Below, piece by piece: positions 11,875 to 24,960 of a stretch of 64,000 bases of DNA. Origin of the DNA: Schistosoma mansoni (Eukaryota > Platyhelminthes > Trematoda > Strigeidida > Schistosomatidae). Below the pieces are notes generated by a model. The model did not search any database and was not told the origin of the DNA. It saw only the letters and a program-made list of their open reading frames with translations. The position numbers and the translations under genes were made by a program. The first letter of the stretch is position 1, and each line of letters opens with the position of its first letter. The DNA lies in assembly GCF_000237925.1 (NCBI RefSeq), contig NC_031498.1:25926308-25990307 (forward strand), read 5' to 3'.

Positions 11875-13635
11875 GTACGTTATTTTCACCTCCATCTGAT
11901 GAAACAATTAATTTACTTTTGAAGTGTTCCGGGAGGTAGATATGGGGTTCCTCTGGATATTTATATAAGAATATTCGGATTCTATCATCTCCAGGCTGAG
12001 GGGAAAGAAATAGACCGGATTGTCCTTTCTATTGTTCACACTTATTTTTCTTTGACACGTTAGTATGCCCTTGCCTAATAAATACTTCAGTAACAGACAA
12101 ACAGACTAAATGGTTATACCTTAAATGTTCTTCCATGAGTATTGTGTGCTCTGCTTTTCGTCCTTCCTTTTTCTTGCACCTTTTCCAGCCCTCTGAAGAT
12201 ACCCCACGGAAAACAGATATGGCACGGGTGACTTCGTCCTACACCTTTATTAAAGCCTTAGATATTCCGGAGGGATATAAGGTCGAAGCTTCTAAAGTCC
12301 CCTAACTTCGCATGTATATATTCTCGACCATCAGCTACATGTTGCAATGCTACCCTCATAAAGTGCGCCATTCTGATATTGACATATTTCCTACGAAATC
12401 CATTTACATTCATATCTTATGATGTATCAACCCAGCTGAGTAATTTTCTACAATGAAAATTGTATCTTCTTTAACAATTTGATCTTTCCTGTAAACCGGC
12501 ATGCCTCATGTTACAAACTGTTAGTTGAGAATAAATTATTATCATTATATGAGTCAAAACAATTACGTGTCTTTTAGTATGAAAGGCCAGTGAGGACGAA
12601 ATAAGAATAGCCATCAATCTGGTTGATGAAGTGATACGTTAGAGGAGCCTGTCTTGAGGTATGAAAAGTATATCTACTCCTTTCTGAAGTAGTTAATCCT
12701 CTTCGAAAATTTCTGCTATCAGCCGTTATTTGTCGAAGCTTGTGAGCTGATAACATTCTCGTTATTCTTGAAGTCAGCACATAGTAAAACAAACGAGCTG
12801 TTTAAAGTTAGTGTAATGTATAGCAGTCTATAAATTTCAGCTCTCTCGGTCTGAACTATATTTTCGGATAACGTTCATGCATTTTCATTGGCTAGTATAT
12901 CCTGGAACACTGCCGAATCTGATGAGACACTTTGTAACACCAGCACGATTTTCCATGCTGCAATTCCAATCTTCTTTTCCAAACTGAGATTTGAGTCGTA
13001 CTGAATTTACCTACTAAACCAATATTTTTATTTGAAATTTTAGGTTATCAACGAAGACAAGTTGCGCAATTTGCATCTGCTACATATTAACATTATAATC
13101 CAATTTTTCAAACATATGTTTTACGGCATATATTTAACGGCATTATATTATATTAAGTAAATACATTCCTACTTTACATGAAGACGATGATGGAAGTTAT
13201 GATATGTTTACCAGGACTAACATAGTGTATTTACTAAGAGGCTGGGTGGCAAATGTAGGTGAAAGATCAGCGTGCTGCAAACTGCTTTAACAATATAAGG
13301 TTCCTTAGGTCCCTAGTATTCCATCACGGTGTCTTCGAAGCATAGCTCACATATTATGGGACCTTTGAGTCGGCAAGTGTGAAGATAAACGCAAAGTACT
13401 ACGTAAAGAAGGTAAATCAATTGACAAATTAAGGTGTCGTTATCGACGGAGATAGCTAGGATATGTATTGCACATGTCAGTCCACGGAATACCTGGATGT
13501 GCCGTGATGTTTCGTATACGGATGAGTTGTAGGACGTCAAAGGAGGCACTGATCTGTCTTGTTTGGTAATGTAAACGTATACCTAAGTCTGAGACATGAG
13601 TTCAAGTAGGCCCTTCACAAAAAAGGAGACTATTA
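11875..13635. other. Unassigned sequence, possibly old repeat
   Basis: A stretch at 11932-12060 is open for about 43 codons (beginning VPGGRYGVPLDIY) and is followed by further broken coding-like sequence to about 12305. It looks like the debris of a repeat rather than an exon because stops intervene and no family is recognised. The rest is AT-rich sequence without supported features. Confidence 0.3.
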
Positions 13636-13639
13636 CGTC

Positions 13640-13900
13640 TGGCCGATTGTGAACGCTATATTTGCTTCCCTAAGCTAGTCCCGTATCCCCGAGCTAGAAC
13701 TATACAGCAACTTGAAGGCCAGAGAAAAGGCACAAAGTATGAGGGAAGCGCTTTACTACAAGATTCATTTATGTACAGAAAATACAGGGGTTTTATAGTA
13801 ATTAAGGGACCTTGAGTTTCCATAGTAGCAGTGTGTTGAACAGCCAATCAGTATCTCGTTATTTTAGTAGCATAGCTTCCAATTAATCGCTGATTGGTTG
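13640..13900 (-). mobile_element. Solo LTR-like fragment of a Ty3/gypsy-type element (fossil)
   Basis: The minus strand of this interval matches the LTR at 30257-30637 over several blocks: the GATTGGCTG and CACTGCTACTATG region, the TATAAAA-CCCTGTATTTTCTGTACAT segment, the AAGTGC/AAGCGCTTCCC segment, and GTAGTTCTAGCT to ATATAGCGTTC. No internal LTR-element sequence is attached on either side. It is an old, diverged fragment, clearly separate from the copy in the carrier intron. Confidence 0.7.
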
Positions 13901-14114
13901 AGGCTCTTTATGAGCCTCTTGAGGCTCTGATAGAGTTTACTGTAAGCCGACTTAAAAGAGACGAATATATATTATGCACGAGTTTCAAGTGTTACTTATT
14001 AAATACACCAGTGAGTTGGCTAGTAGCGCGCTTTTCGAACGGGAAGTTTAGTCCTAACGTGATTTACATTTCTCAAACTTAAACAAGAGGCTTGAACTCC
14101 CTAGAATAGAGCCT

Positions 14115-14576
14115 TTGACCGTCACACGGCTCACTCGGGGGAAGGACTCTAACCACCTAAACCACCCGAGGCTGCTTCGTGTTACTCTTAAGAATGTCTC
14201 CGACGTAGAGGACGTCCTGCTAGCCAGTCACTTACTAAAGTCCGATGGGAACGTAAGAATACTGCCCGACATACCGTATTCTGAACGTAATCTCATCCGG
14301 AATATCCCTAAGGAACCTCGCGAGGCGTTTTTCCGTGGACGAAATATCGTTGTGCAAGGTGTGCCGGAAAATATGGACCCAACTCAAGCAAACTCTGATA
14401 TTCGGGAATGGAAATTCATTAAGCATTCCTTAAAACTCAAGAACATATTGACCCAACAGGTAATGCGACTAGCCAAGAGAGACGGAGACTCTAGGCCCCG
14501 GCTGTTGAAGATAACCTTCCCCTCCCCCCACATAGCGGCTGCAACTCTGGAAGCATTTCGTGCCAATAGACGTTGA
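14115..14576 (+). CDS. CR1 LINE ORF1 protein, C-terminal part
   Basis: This 153-codon frame ends 97 bp before ORF2 and is in a different frame. The peptide has an RNA-binding ORF1p flavour (PRLLRVTLKNVSDVEDVLLA and, near the end, PRLLKITFPSPHIAAATLEA, two RRM-like beta-strand/helix patterns). In CR1 elements ORF1p binds the element RNA. The N-terminal half and start codon are not recognisable, so the frame is likely truncated at its 5' end. Confidence 0.6.
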   Translation: MTVTRLTRGKDSNHLNHPRLLRVTLKNVSDVEDVLLASHLLKSDGNVRILPDIPYSERNLIRNIPKEPREAFFRGRNIVVQGVPENMDPTQANSDIREWKFIKHSLKLKNILTQQVMRLAKRDGDSRPRLLKITFPSPHIAAATLEAFRANRR

Positions 14577-14673
14577 TTGCCAACTGGCATCCATATGCAT
14601 CCGGATAGGCCCCATGACAGCAGGATCAAGCACAAGGGAAAGCTGGAGCTGACAGTTCCACTCGTGGACTGTC

Positions 14674-17601
14674 TTGATCACAAAAAAACGTGTAAAGGAC
14701 AGGGACTACCAACTCGGTAAACATCGTATAGGTAGGCTGCCTGTCCACTCACGCACGGCTCATATAGACAAACAGGAAGAAGCTCACGCCTTCCAAATTG
14801 AAAGCATAAACTGCCTATACATGAACGCCGCGAGCTTGCCAAACAAAATGGACGAGCTACGTGAACTTAGCAACACTAGTGATGCCCATCTGATAGGAAT
14901 ATCCGAAACTTGGATAACGTCTCAGTTTACGGACCAGGAGTTAGCAATAACTGGGATGTCTTTATTTCGCAACGATAGAAAAACAGGAATGGGGGTTGGG
15001 GTAGCACTATACATACGGTCATGCCTGGCTGCGCACCAACTTCACAACCAAGAGTTTCTCAATCTTGATGAGTCAGTATGGTGCTCAGTAAGATTGTCTA
15101 CCACCTCGAGGTGTCTAGTTGGGGTCATTTACAGGAAGCCCACTGCCAACATCGAGTATGACAAACGTCTGCTAGAAGGGTTAAATCGCTCTACGCGTCT
15201 CGGATTCTCTCATATCTTGATTCTAGGGGACTTCAATCTTCCTAGAATCAACTTCGTGGAACATACATACATTGGTAGTGCCAACTCTACTGAAGCTCTG
15301 TTCTTCAACCTTATCGGTGACCTGGGATTATTCAAAAATGTGAAGTCGGCAACCCGTTGGAGAAACAGTCAGACGCCGTCGCGCTTAGATTGGGTATTCA
15401 CAAATGAAGAATTCCTAGTTGACGACCTCTCAATCCTGGCTCCCCTGGGGGAAAGTGATCACGCCGTTTTATCATTCAGCTTTGTCAGCAAAACGGAGCT
15501 ACGATATCCTACTAGCAACAAGCGCTGGAACCTCAAACGGTTGAATGTGTTAGCTTTACAGGACTATCTACAACAGGTGGATTGGGACGTTCACCCTCAA
15601 CTTGAAGTGGATGCTCATTAGGATTTTTTACTGCACACGATCTTATGTGCTACTGAGCATTCAGTTCCTAAAATGGTCCCAAAAGGCTACAAACAACCTC
15701 CAATCATCAAGAACCACACTCGTCGTTTGCTAAGCCGCAAAAGGCACTGTTCGGCTGAATATAAACGAACTGATAACAACGGCGCGTTCAGGCAATACAA
15801 ACATATAAGGAACATATGCACAAAGGCAATAAGAGAAGACAGGCTTCAGTTCCAGACCAAGCTTATCGATAAATTTGTCTCCAATCCGAAGAGCTTATTC
15901 AGTTACGCAGCTTCTCTTCGACAAGGCAAAACTGGAGTTTCCCAACTGCTTGGTCCTAGTGGCCCGACCAATAACGACGGTGATGCCGCTAACCTTTTGG
16001 CTGAACAATACTCTCAGACATTTCAGCTGACCCACATCAACGATACTGACGAAAGCTTCACCTGCACCTGTACAGGACTTTCCGAAGTGGACCTGAGTGC
16101 TGACCTGGTGCTCCGTAAACTGCAGCACCTAAGAAAAGACACTTCTCCTGGTCCGGATATGGTTTATTCCGCTGTATTGAGGGAAGCAGCTTCAATCCTG
16201 GCGACACCACTTAGCGTGATGTTTGCACACTCGCTAAGCAGAGGCAAACTACCGGAAATTTGGAAGCTGGCCCACATCACACCAATTTACAAAGGAGGTC
16301 GACGCAGTGAACCCTCAAGCTACCGACCAGTGACCTTTCTCTCCATACCTTCCAAAATTATGGAATCTCTAATATACGACGGTTTGCTAGAATACTTATC
16401 ATCCTCAAAGTTCTTCTCACCTCAACAGCATGGTTTCAGAAAAGGTCATTCTCGTATGACCAACCTGCTGACTGCGGTGGATAGATGGACAACCATCCTT
16501 GATCGCAAGGGGAAGGTTGAAGTCATCTACCTGGACTTCTCAAAAGCTTTTGATAGGGTCAACCATATATGTCTTATCAAGAAGCTTGGACGATTGGGTA
16601 TAAAACCCCCTTTGATTGATTGGCTCTCTTCATATTTAGAAAACCGACACTTTAAGGTCAGGGTTAACTTCACTCTCTCTCAGGCTATGGAATGTCCTAG
16701 TGGGGTACCCCAGGGCTCAATACTAGGACCTCTTCTCTTCTTGATTTATATTAACGATCTTCCTCAACAAGTTTCATCTGACTTATTGCTTTTTGCTGAT
16801 GATGTGAAACTTTGGAGAGAGATACGTAATCACAATGATATACTAGCACTTCAGGAGGATGTGATTCGACTTCAAAGTTGGGCAGACGACAACGGACTTA
16901 CCTTCAACACTTCAAAGTGTAAAGTAGTCCATCTGAGACATGTTGCAGACTATAGTTATAACTTAGGTAACTCACCTCTAGAAGTTTCCCAAGTTGAAAA
17001 AGATTTAGGAGTGTTGGTACCCTACGACCTGAAATCGTATGCGAACTGTGACAAAAACGCCTTTCAAGCAAACCTTTCACCGGTAACATTGAAGCGCATT
17101 TTTGGCCAGTTTGACGGTAGAACCTTCCATATAATCTTCAACAGTTTTATTCGTCCCCATTTGGAGTACGGAAACATAGTATTTCCTCCCTCCCTCCAAA
17201 AGGATAAGGACACTCTGGAACGTATACAACGTCGAGCTACGAAATCAGTTCGGGGACTCAAATTCAAACCTTATGAAGAGAGCCTCAAATCACTTAACCT
17301 TTACCCGTTAGAGTACAGGCATCTTAGAGGTGATCTTCTTATGACTTACAGTATCCTTAATACTTCTGGTCATCCCCTTAAACATCTTCTTAAGCTTAGT
17401 TATAACACTAACCTGAGAGGTAACACCCAGAAATTGGTGACCCTACATAGCAGAACAGACTGCAGACACAACTTCTACTCCGTTAGGGTTGTCAAGTGCT
17501 GGAATTTGCTGCCGACTGAGCCAGTCCAAGCGACCTCCCAGGAGTCCTTTAAGAGAAAACTTGACTTATTCTTAAGGACTAAGGATAACATATTATTATG
17601 A
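14674..17601 (+). pseudogene. CR1 LINE ORF2 (endonuclease-reverse transcriptase), one in-frame stop
   Basis: The endonuclease domain comes first (INCLYMNAASLPNKMDELRE near 14805, ISETW near 14902, GDFNLPRINF near 15230, ESDHAVLSF near 15455). Reverse transcriptase follows (HITPIYKGG, QQHGFRKGHSR, VIYLDFSKAFDRVNH, SGVPQGSILGPLLFLIYIND, and the catalytic LLFADDVKLW near 16795), then a thumb to a stop at 17599. A single TAG at 15619-15621 splits the frame into 315 and 642 codons. The reading frame is the same on both sides and no frameshift was seen in between. Together this is close to full ORF2 length, so the insertion is young compared with the other LINEs here. Confidence 0.88.
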
Positions 17602-18048
17602 TTTACCAAATTCTTTTTTCCTCTGTTATCGTTCATATACCCAGGTTTTTGCCTGGAGGTATTGGTGATCCACTGCTACCAGACACGGAAGCCCGTTAAG
17701 CGAAAGCTTCTTCTGTTCCGTCCTCAACCATTTGAACCATTTGAGTGTCCTTGCACAGGGGCGCTTAGTAGGATCTGTGACGATGTAACGCGTTCGGAAA
17801 CTTGCTCCACCAACATCTGGTTTCGTTTACTAGATTGCCTTGATCTTACGCTTGTTTCACTGCTGATTTTATCTTTTGCTTCTATTATTGGACGTAAGTG
17901 GGTTATATGCGTTTATGGAGTTACCTGATTACTTCTCTTTTTACAGTTACACATTGTTCCCCAAATTCCAACATACAGCTTGCCTTCAGGCCTGAGTCAA
18001 ACTTACCAAGGATTACGGAGCTTATAGTAATGGGTTTTACATGGTGAT

Positions 18049-21000
18049 ATGGGGTCTAGTGAAGAGAAGCTATTTAACGTCTCATTTACTCACCGGATCA
18101 TTGCTTCTTCAGTTGGTGGTATAATGACAGCGTTTGTCATGACACCTCTTGATGTCGTAAAAGTCCGAATGCAGGTAGCGATAAGCACAGCCTCTAATTT
18201 TTGATAGTCTCCCAAGACATACTCTGAAACCAAGTGTCTTGTTTATTGTAATGGACTAGCCGAACGCCTCTCTACGTGTTCGTTGAGCTGTAACACCTGT
18301 TCTGTGTCTTGGTTCGAACGTGCTATGAAGTATGCAGGGAGGTGGAACTTATCTACATCAAACGAAACACATTGTTGTTCCACATGCATTCCTCATTATA
18401 ATAACCCATCTTTTGTTTCATTCTCCCGCCGCTCCCCTAGCGTCTCAGTAAGTTTCGATTCATTGCTTTGCTTTTTTCAATTTTAAATCCTCGTTTCATA
18501 TTATGAGTCATGTAAAAACACCTTAAGTTGTGATCAGGTTAAGATATGACCTGAATAGTGGTTGTAGATAATATATTGGCTTCAAAGTTTGCCTCTGTTG
18601 GTGATGATGAATGAAATATAGATTCTGTTTACTTCGTACCTATTTCATCGCCTTATCTTGCCACTGCTTACAGAAATTAAAATTTAAGCACTTAAGGGTT
18701 TTGGAAGTGTATATTTCAAACATCCGCTTATTCAGGTAGACCATAGGAGTTCAAGTTAGCAGAAAGTCGTTAGTCTAGCAAAATATGAGACGTCATTTAT
18801 ATAAAAATAAAGCAAAAAATACAGTTAGACCAGGGTACAGGTGTACAAGGTTACTTAACACCTGGTCAAATAAGAATGAAATTCAATGGGTATACAAAAA
18901 CAAATTGCATAATAGTGTAGTTAAGATAACTACAATGTTTCAACATTTTTCGATAAATGATAAGGCTTCAATAATCTTCCTGACTAAATATTGAGCACAA
19001 GCAGCTGTCTAACATTATATCTTCACTGCCTATCTAATGCACACATAATTCATTCTGAAAATGTAGGATTTAATCGATAGAAGAAAATCCTTATTATCGA
19101 TTTACGCTGATGAGGTTGGGACCGGTTTTTCCAACGAGTGGTCCAACAACTACCGTCATGGATTAAACAGCACTAATGTATATGTACTGGATTTCGCAGT
19201 GAAATGCATTCGGAGTGACTAACTGGTTGTTTAGAAATATGGTATCATTTTAAGTGGTGTCAACTGTAGTACTAGTTACCTTTCAGGAATTAAATGGCAT
19301 GAATACATGCAATCTGCGGTTTTTGATAGTGGTCGTTTAGTGCATTGTTGGATGAGCGTGTGGCTGTCCTTGCAGAATAATCACTCATTTCTCATAGTTC
19401 TTACCCTTAAAAGAGTAGAAGTCAAGGAAATTTTCCTCATAAATCAGGAGAATAAGTAAAACTGCGAATAAGCAATTTCACACTAGTTCAAGTACTTAGA
19501 CTATGTATATGGCGGGGGACTGCAATGTTAGACCACGTTGAATTAGTTTTATCCAGGTACGTTTTGGTCCATAATCAGTTAATTGAATTTATCAGGATGC
19601 GAAATCGTATTTCTTCGCAAGAGCAGCTATTATTGTCGAAAATAGAGCACATTCCATCTCATAAGAACCTTCTAAGGTTTAACAACGTTTCACAATAGCC
19701 GGGGGCCGAATTTTGTATAAGAAATTCCTTTACCAGATTTCCGTGTGAAATATTGGGTCGATTTCAAGTTTAGTCACTGAGATTTTTAACAAACATATTT
19801 TCGTCGTTAGTGTTAGACTTCTTCGTAGTTTTCTAAACCTCTGGTTTAGTTTCTGCCACCATATTTGTCAGTCAGTCAGTCAGCGACAACGTAGGACCAG
19901 GCACATATATGCATCGGTCCAAGTTGCCATACCTCGTTAGCACAACATGATGAACACCAAGTTCATAGAAGTAATTAATTTAGTGGTGGTAGTATATAAA
20001 GAAAGGTTGTATATAAGGATATAGTATAGGAAGGAAAAAAGTTATGAAGCAATTTTAATCTCTAGGTTTAAGGGAAGATAAAGAGTGTATACACCTACGC
20101 CATTGTGATCGATTCTGAGCCATGTCACCCAGAGTCTCCAACCATTTATTACAATAGTCACGCGGACCTCAACCAGGTAGTCTGCATCTACCAACATGGC
20201 TCAGACTAGAAGTTAGCGACTTCAAGCACTGATGCCATGTTTTGGTTTGGCCTCCCTTAACTCTCTTCCAACCATCTCCTACACTAGTCAACATTGCGCG
20301 TCGTGGTAATCGATGTTCAGGCATACGTAACACGTAGCCCAACCATCTCAGTCGATGAAGATTCATGACGTCATCAACTGATTTACCATCATTCCCTAAT
20401 ACCCTGCGTCTAACCTCACTATTACTTACCCGGTTATCCCAGCAGATGCGAGCAATATTTCTAAGGCATCTGTGGTCAAATACTAGTAACCTACGAGTAT
20501 CTTCTACTCTTAATTGCCATGTTTCGCAGCCGTAAAGTAGAACAGAGCGAACTGCTGCACAGTATACTCGTCCCTTAATTGATAGACGGATATCTCGTCT
20601 TCGCCAAAGGTAACGTAAGTTGGCAAAAGCCAAGCGAGCTTTTTGAATCCGTGCTGAGATTTCGTCAGACACCAACCCATTACGGCTGATCAGACTTCCA
20701 AGATAAGTGTTGTCGACGCGTTCGACTACTTCACTCCCTATCCTTAGTTCAGGTGTTGACGCAGGCCAGTCCAGGAGTAACAATTTACATTTGGATGGGG
20801 AGAACCGCATCCCAAATATCCTGGCATTATTACTCAGTTCTAACAGAAGACTCTGCATTTTGCCAGTGTCTTCACCAAACAGGACTATGTCATCTGCGTA
20901 TTCTAAGTCGATAAGTGAACCTCCTGGTAGAAGATCAATTCCTGAAAATTCAGTCGCAGAGAGTGTTATTTCCAGCAGTAGGTCTATAATGAAGTTAAAC

Positions 21001-24000
21001 AAAAATGGGGATAGTGGACAGCCTTGACGAACACCACTTGAGGTTGTAAAATCATATGACAGTTCGCCATAAGCTCTCACTCGACTGGTAGTGTTCGAGT
21101 AAAGAGCCTTCACAAGGTTTATGTACTTCTCAGGTACACGTTTCAATGACAGACACTGCCACAGAACCTCTCGGTCATCTTTTACTTCATCATGTCTGAA
21201 ATCAGTGGGAGCGTAGGCAGAAACGACGAAAAGGCAACGACGTGTGTCCCTATCCTTCCGAGTTCTTACGGAGCCATTTAGCCGGACAGCACACAGGCGA
21301 CTGTTAACGGGGATCCATTCTAATAGTGCCTGTTCTGCCCTTGTACTTAGTGCTATGCGTACACCTGCAAGTCCACGAGAACTAGCCAACGGGTCGCCAG
21401 ATACACGGAGGGTGTATTTCGTCGGCTGTCCATTTTGGCGAGGTGAGGTCAAGTGAATGACCACACTGGGATCCTGTATGCGTGTTTCGGAGACACAGCA
21501 TACATCAATGGTACGAGATTCTAGGGTTTTAGCTAAGGAGGCCTGTTGACCGATTTGACTTAAAGTACGTACGTTGAAGGCTCCAATGTGTAGTTTGGAG
21601 CGAGGTTTTAGTAGACCTGGAACAGCGTTTCGCGCACTAGAATCGTTGGCCATGGTGACACTTGAGGAGGAAACCGGAAGAGGAAGTTTAGTGTTAAAAG
21701 TCAAGGTAGAAGGAATAGTAGGAATTGAAGAAGGAGATTGATTATGAATACAGTGGTCTTGAGTGTTGTTAGAGGTATGAGGGCAGTTATCACTTCCCGG
21801 TTGCCCACACCGTGGAAAGGTTCTTCTAGGGGTACCTGAAAAGGAAATTGGGTTAGAAGTGGTCTTAATGACCTGAGAGCGTGACCGTGGTGCCTAAGGG
21901 ACAACTGCTTGTGGTCGGTCACACACGACCTTTTTGTGGGTAGTTTTTGTGTTAGCTCCGTACTTGTTGGGACCTTACCGCCGGAGACGGATATCCGTGG
22001 GATAAGGCGAGGTGTGCATTTTTAGGGTCGACCTTTTCTAACCCCACCCCTCCTTGTGGGAAGACAGCATCGCTGTCATGCTGGTTGTCTGAAGGAAACA
22101 CCTTACTGCTGTCACACCTCTGTACAGTCAGCAGTACAACTTCGCCTTCGGACCTTGGGTTTGCTGCTTTTAGTCTCACCGCTCTTCAAACGACCTGCCT
22201 GGCATGGTAGGACCTTGAGGAACGATTGTTCCAGCCAGTATAGCTCGATTGAATCATCACGATAGACAAGCCCGACCACCACGTCAAGGTAGCAGCAACG
22301 GTCGGGTACCATATTTGTGATAGAATGTCGATTTATATGCAGTGTGGAATGAAAGCTCAAACTAAAGGAGCTATCTATTGTAGGGTGAGATGTTTTGGGA
22401 GATCTTTTTATGAAGTCCCATTCACAGAAGAATGAGACAGTGTCAAGTGTTGCCTCCAACAAGTCGACTGGATTAGGTGACACCTTTATACACTATTAAG
22501 TTAGTGTTTTAGGTACCGTCTTCATTGGGTTTTCAGTGAGTCTCCCTCTGATTTTTTCATTATCGAATGGTCATAAACTATCCATTTAGTCACAGCTTTA
22601 AATTTCCGAGCCTGATCTCCACTTAAATCAAACACTTTTCAAGTGAGACCATTTTGTTAGTCAGTCGGCCATCATCAACTTAGTTTCCGTATCAAATTAG
22701 CATAGTCAGATAAAACTAGCAAGGTGATTAGAAAAGGCATCGAAGTATTATCATGGAGTCATTAATGTTCATTTGAAAACTATTTCATGGGATATCGATA
22801 ATCCATAAGGAGTTACTTGCTTAATATATGATTCAAAAAAACCAACGACTTCTTTATTTGCTAACTTTCAATTTTTTATTATGGTTAGTAACGTAGAGTT
22901 ATTTCTTTATTGGTTTATTAAAACTTCAACCTTATGTAAAATGTTGGCTATTTTCGTTGTCATTAAAAAAATATTTACTTCGTCATTAAAATTTTCCTTA
23001 AAGGATACTGTTTTCAAAATTATTCGTAATGAAGGTATTTTATCTCTTTGGAGTGGACTCTCTCCTACACTGTAAGTTAGAATTATGTTGACTAATGCTT
23101 TATAATTACAGAGTTATGACACTTCCTCAAACTGTTATCTACTTCACTGTCAATGATTGGCTAAAATATCATGTGGGATATACTTCCAAGACTATCAACA
23201 AATCACCAGTTATGACAAGTGAATCTTCTCAAAAATTCATTTCCCCTAAAGATTTCCTCCCTCCATTAGTTGGAGGTGTATCTCGAATTTTCGCGGTAAT
23301 GGCTGTATCACCAATAGAATTATTACGTACGAAAATCCAAGCTAGGAAAGTACTCTACCGAGATATAGCAGCGTTAGTCGTCACAACAGTGAGACAGGTA
23401 TTGCTATTTCGTTATACTTTAAGACAAATTTGATAATTGGGATAGCAGTCTTTTTTAAATGTACTATTACAGACATGTAAACAGATGCACAGAAATAAGG
23501 TTACTCAACTCGATGTTCACACACAGATTAGTGTATTCAGTTCAGTTAGTTGTTTGTTGAGTTTTAAGATTCATATGTTTAATTTAAAATTAATTAAAAC
23601 TCATTTAACGGGTACGATTTCATGTACTCACTTTTCAAATACAATATTTATCTAAGAGCTTGTAACACTAGTCGGCTCCCTAATCCTAAATAGGTGGAGC
23701 GTAGTTGAAATCTGAGACCTTTTAGTTGAACTCCAGGACATTCAACTATTAAACTTCCTAGTTAGGATATGATATGACTTTTGAATGCAGTATAGTATCT
23801 TTTCTCATATGAATTACAAACGTTGCTTATAAGCGATTTAGTAGAATTTAACCCTCATTCGTATACTGCGGGTATCCCGGCAGTTTATTTTAATTATAGT
23901 TCCTTAAAAATGGTTCTTAGTTTCTTATCATAGTGATATCTTTACTAGAGCGTTTCACTTCTTTGATAGATTGTTAACGAAGATAGCTTACGGATTTTCC

Positions 24001-24917
24001 ACTTTGAACAAGATTTTTTAAGTACTCAGATTTCGGTACTGTTTTTTAAAGACCTTTCGCTAATGTAATTTTAAATCAACTATTTTGACATACTGTTTAT
24101 TACTAAGGATGGTTTGAAAAGTTTGTGGTTAGGTGCTGGACCAACTCTGTTACGTGATGTTCCTTATTCCATGGTATTTTGGTTAACTTACGACTATATG
24201 AAATCTGGATTTATAAATAAACAGATAAAAACAAATTTGTTGTCGAATAGTGAACTGCCTGCCAACCTTGACAGAATCCACTTCTCGCACACATTTGGTT
24301 TTGGAGCAGTTGCTGGTTTTGTAAGTCCTTCATTTACTATTTGTTTCTTTATTTTATTCAAACATTGTCTTATAAAATGGAGATCAAATTCGTGAGCCAA
24401 AGAAAAACATCTGGACAAACATATTTAGGACCTTTTGTCTCATTCTCGATGTTACTTACAGTATAGTTCAATGTAGACGCACTTCGTGTAGCAAGGCCTG
24501 TTTGAATATCTGGGCTACCTGTTCCTGCAATCTGGATCTTTCAACAAGTTACCTGTTTTCTTGTTTGTTTTAACATATCATTATCCCTATTATTCTCATA
24601 ACCTATTCAGGTGTGTTTGTGAAAAGTTTACGACATTTAGCTGTACAAAAGAGTCCAATCAGAAACATCGTTGTTGCTAGCAATATGCATCGAAAAGAAT
24701 ATACATTTTTCAGATGTCGATTCCTGAACTGCTAACATCTAACTGGCGACCACTCAATATTTATCGCAAGGATCGATTAAGAAATAAGAAAAGGAAGCTT
24801 GTTGACTTTGTGTTGAGAATTCTATACTGTACCAAAAATATAATATTGAATAAAGCCAATAATAATAGGGGACTTAATAAGTCTCACTGATTTCAAATTC
24901 ATTGACAAATATTTTTA

Positions 24918-24960
<43 letters not shown>

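Larger units (their letters stand above)
14095..17745 (+). mobile_element. CR1-clade LINE, nearly complete
   Basis: The element runs from a partial ORF1 (14115-14576) through an ORF2 with endonuclease and reverse transcriptase (14674-17601) to a short 3' UTR. The UTR ends near 17744 in an ACCATTTGA-ACCATTTGA short direct repeat, typical of CR1 elements, which end in short repeats rather than poly(A). It is the best preserved LINE in the window and lies just upstream of the carrier gene on the same strand. The 5' part of ORF1 appears to be missing, as is usual for CR1 copies. Confidence 0.9.

Noticed and set aside
22881-23003. Longer version of carrier exon 3 starting at the upstream ATG
   Set aside because: The added residues have no family similarity, whereas the acceptor at 23002-23003 gives exact phase and the conserved DTVFKIIRNEG.
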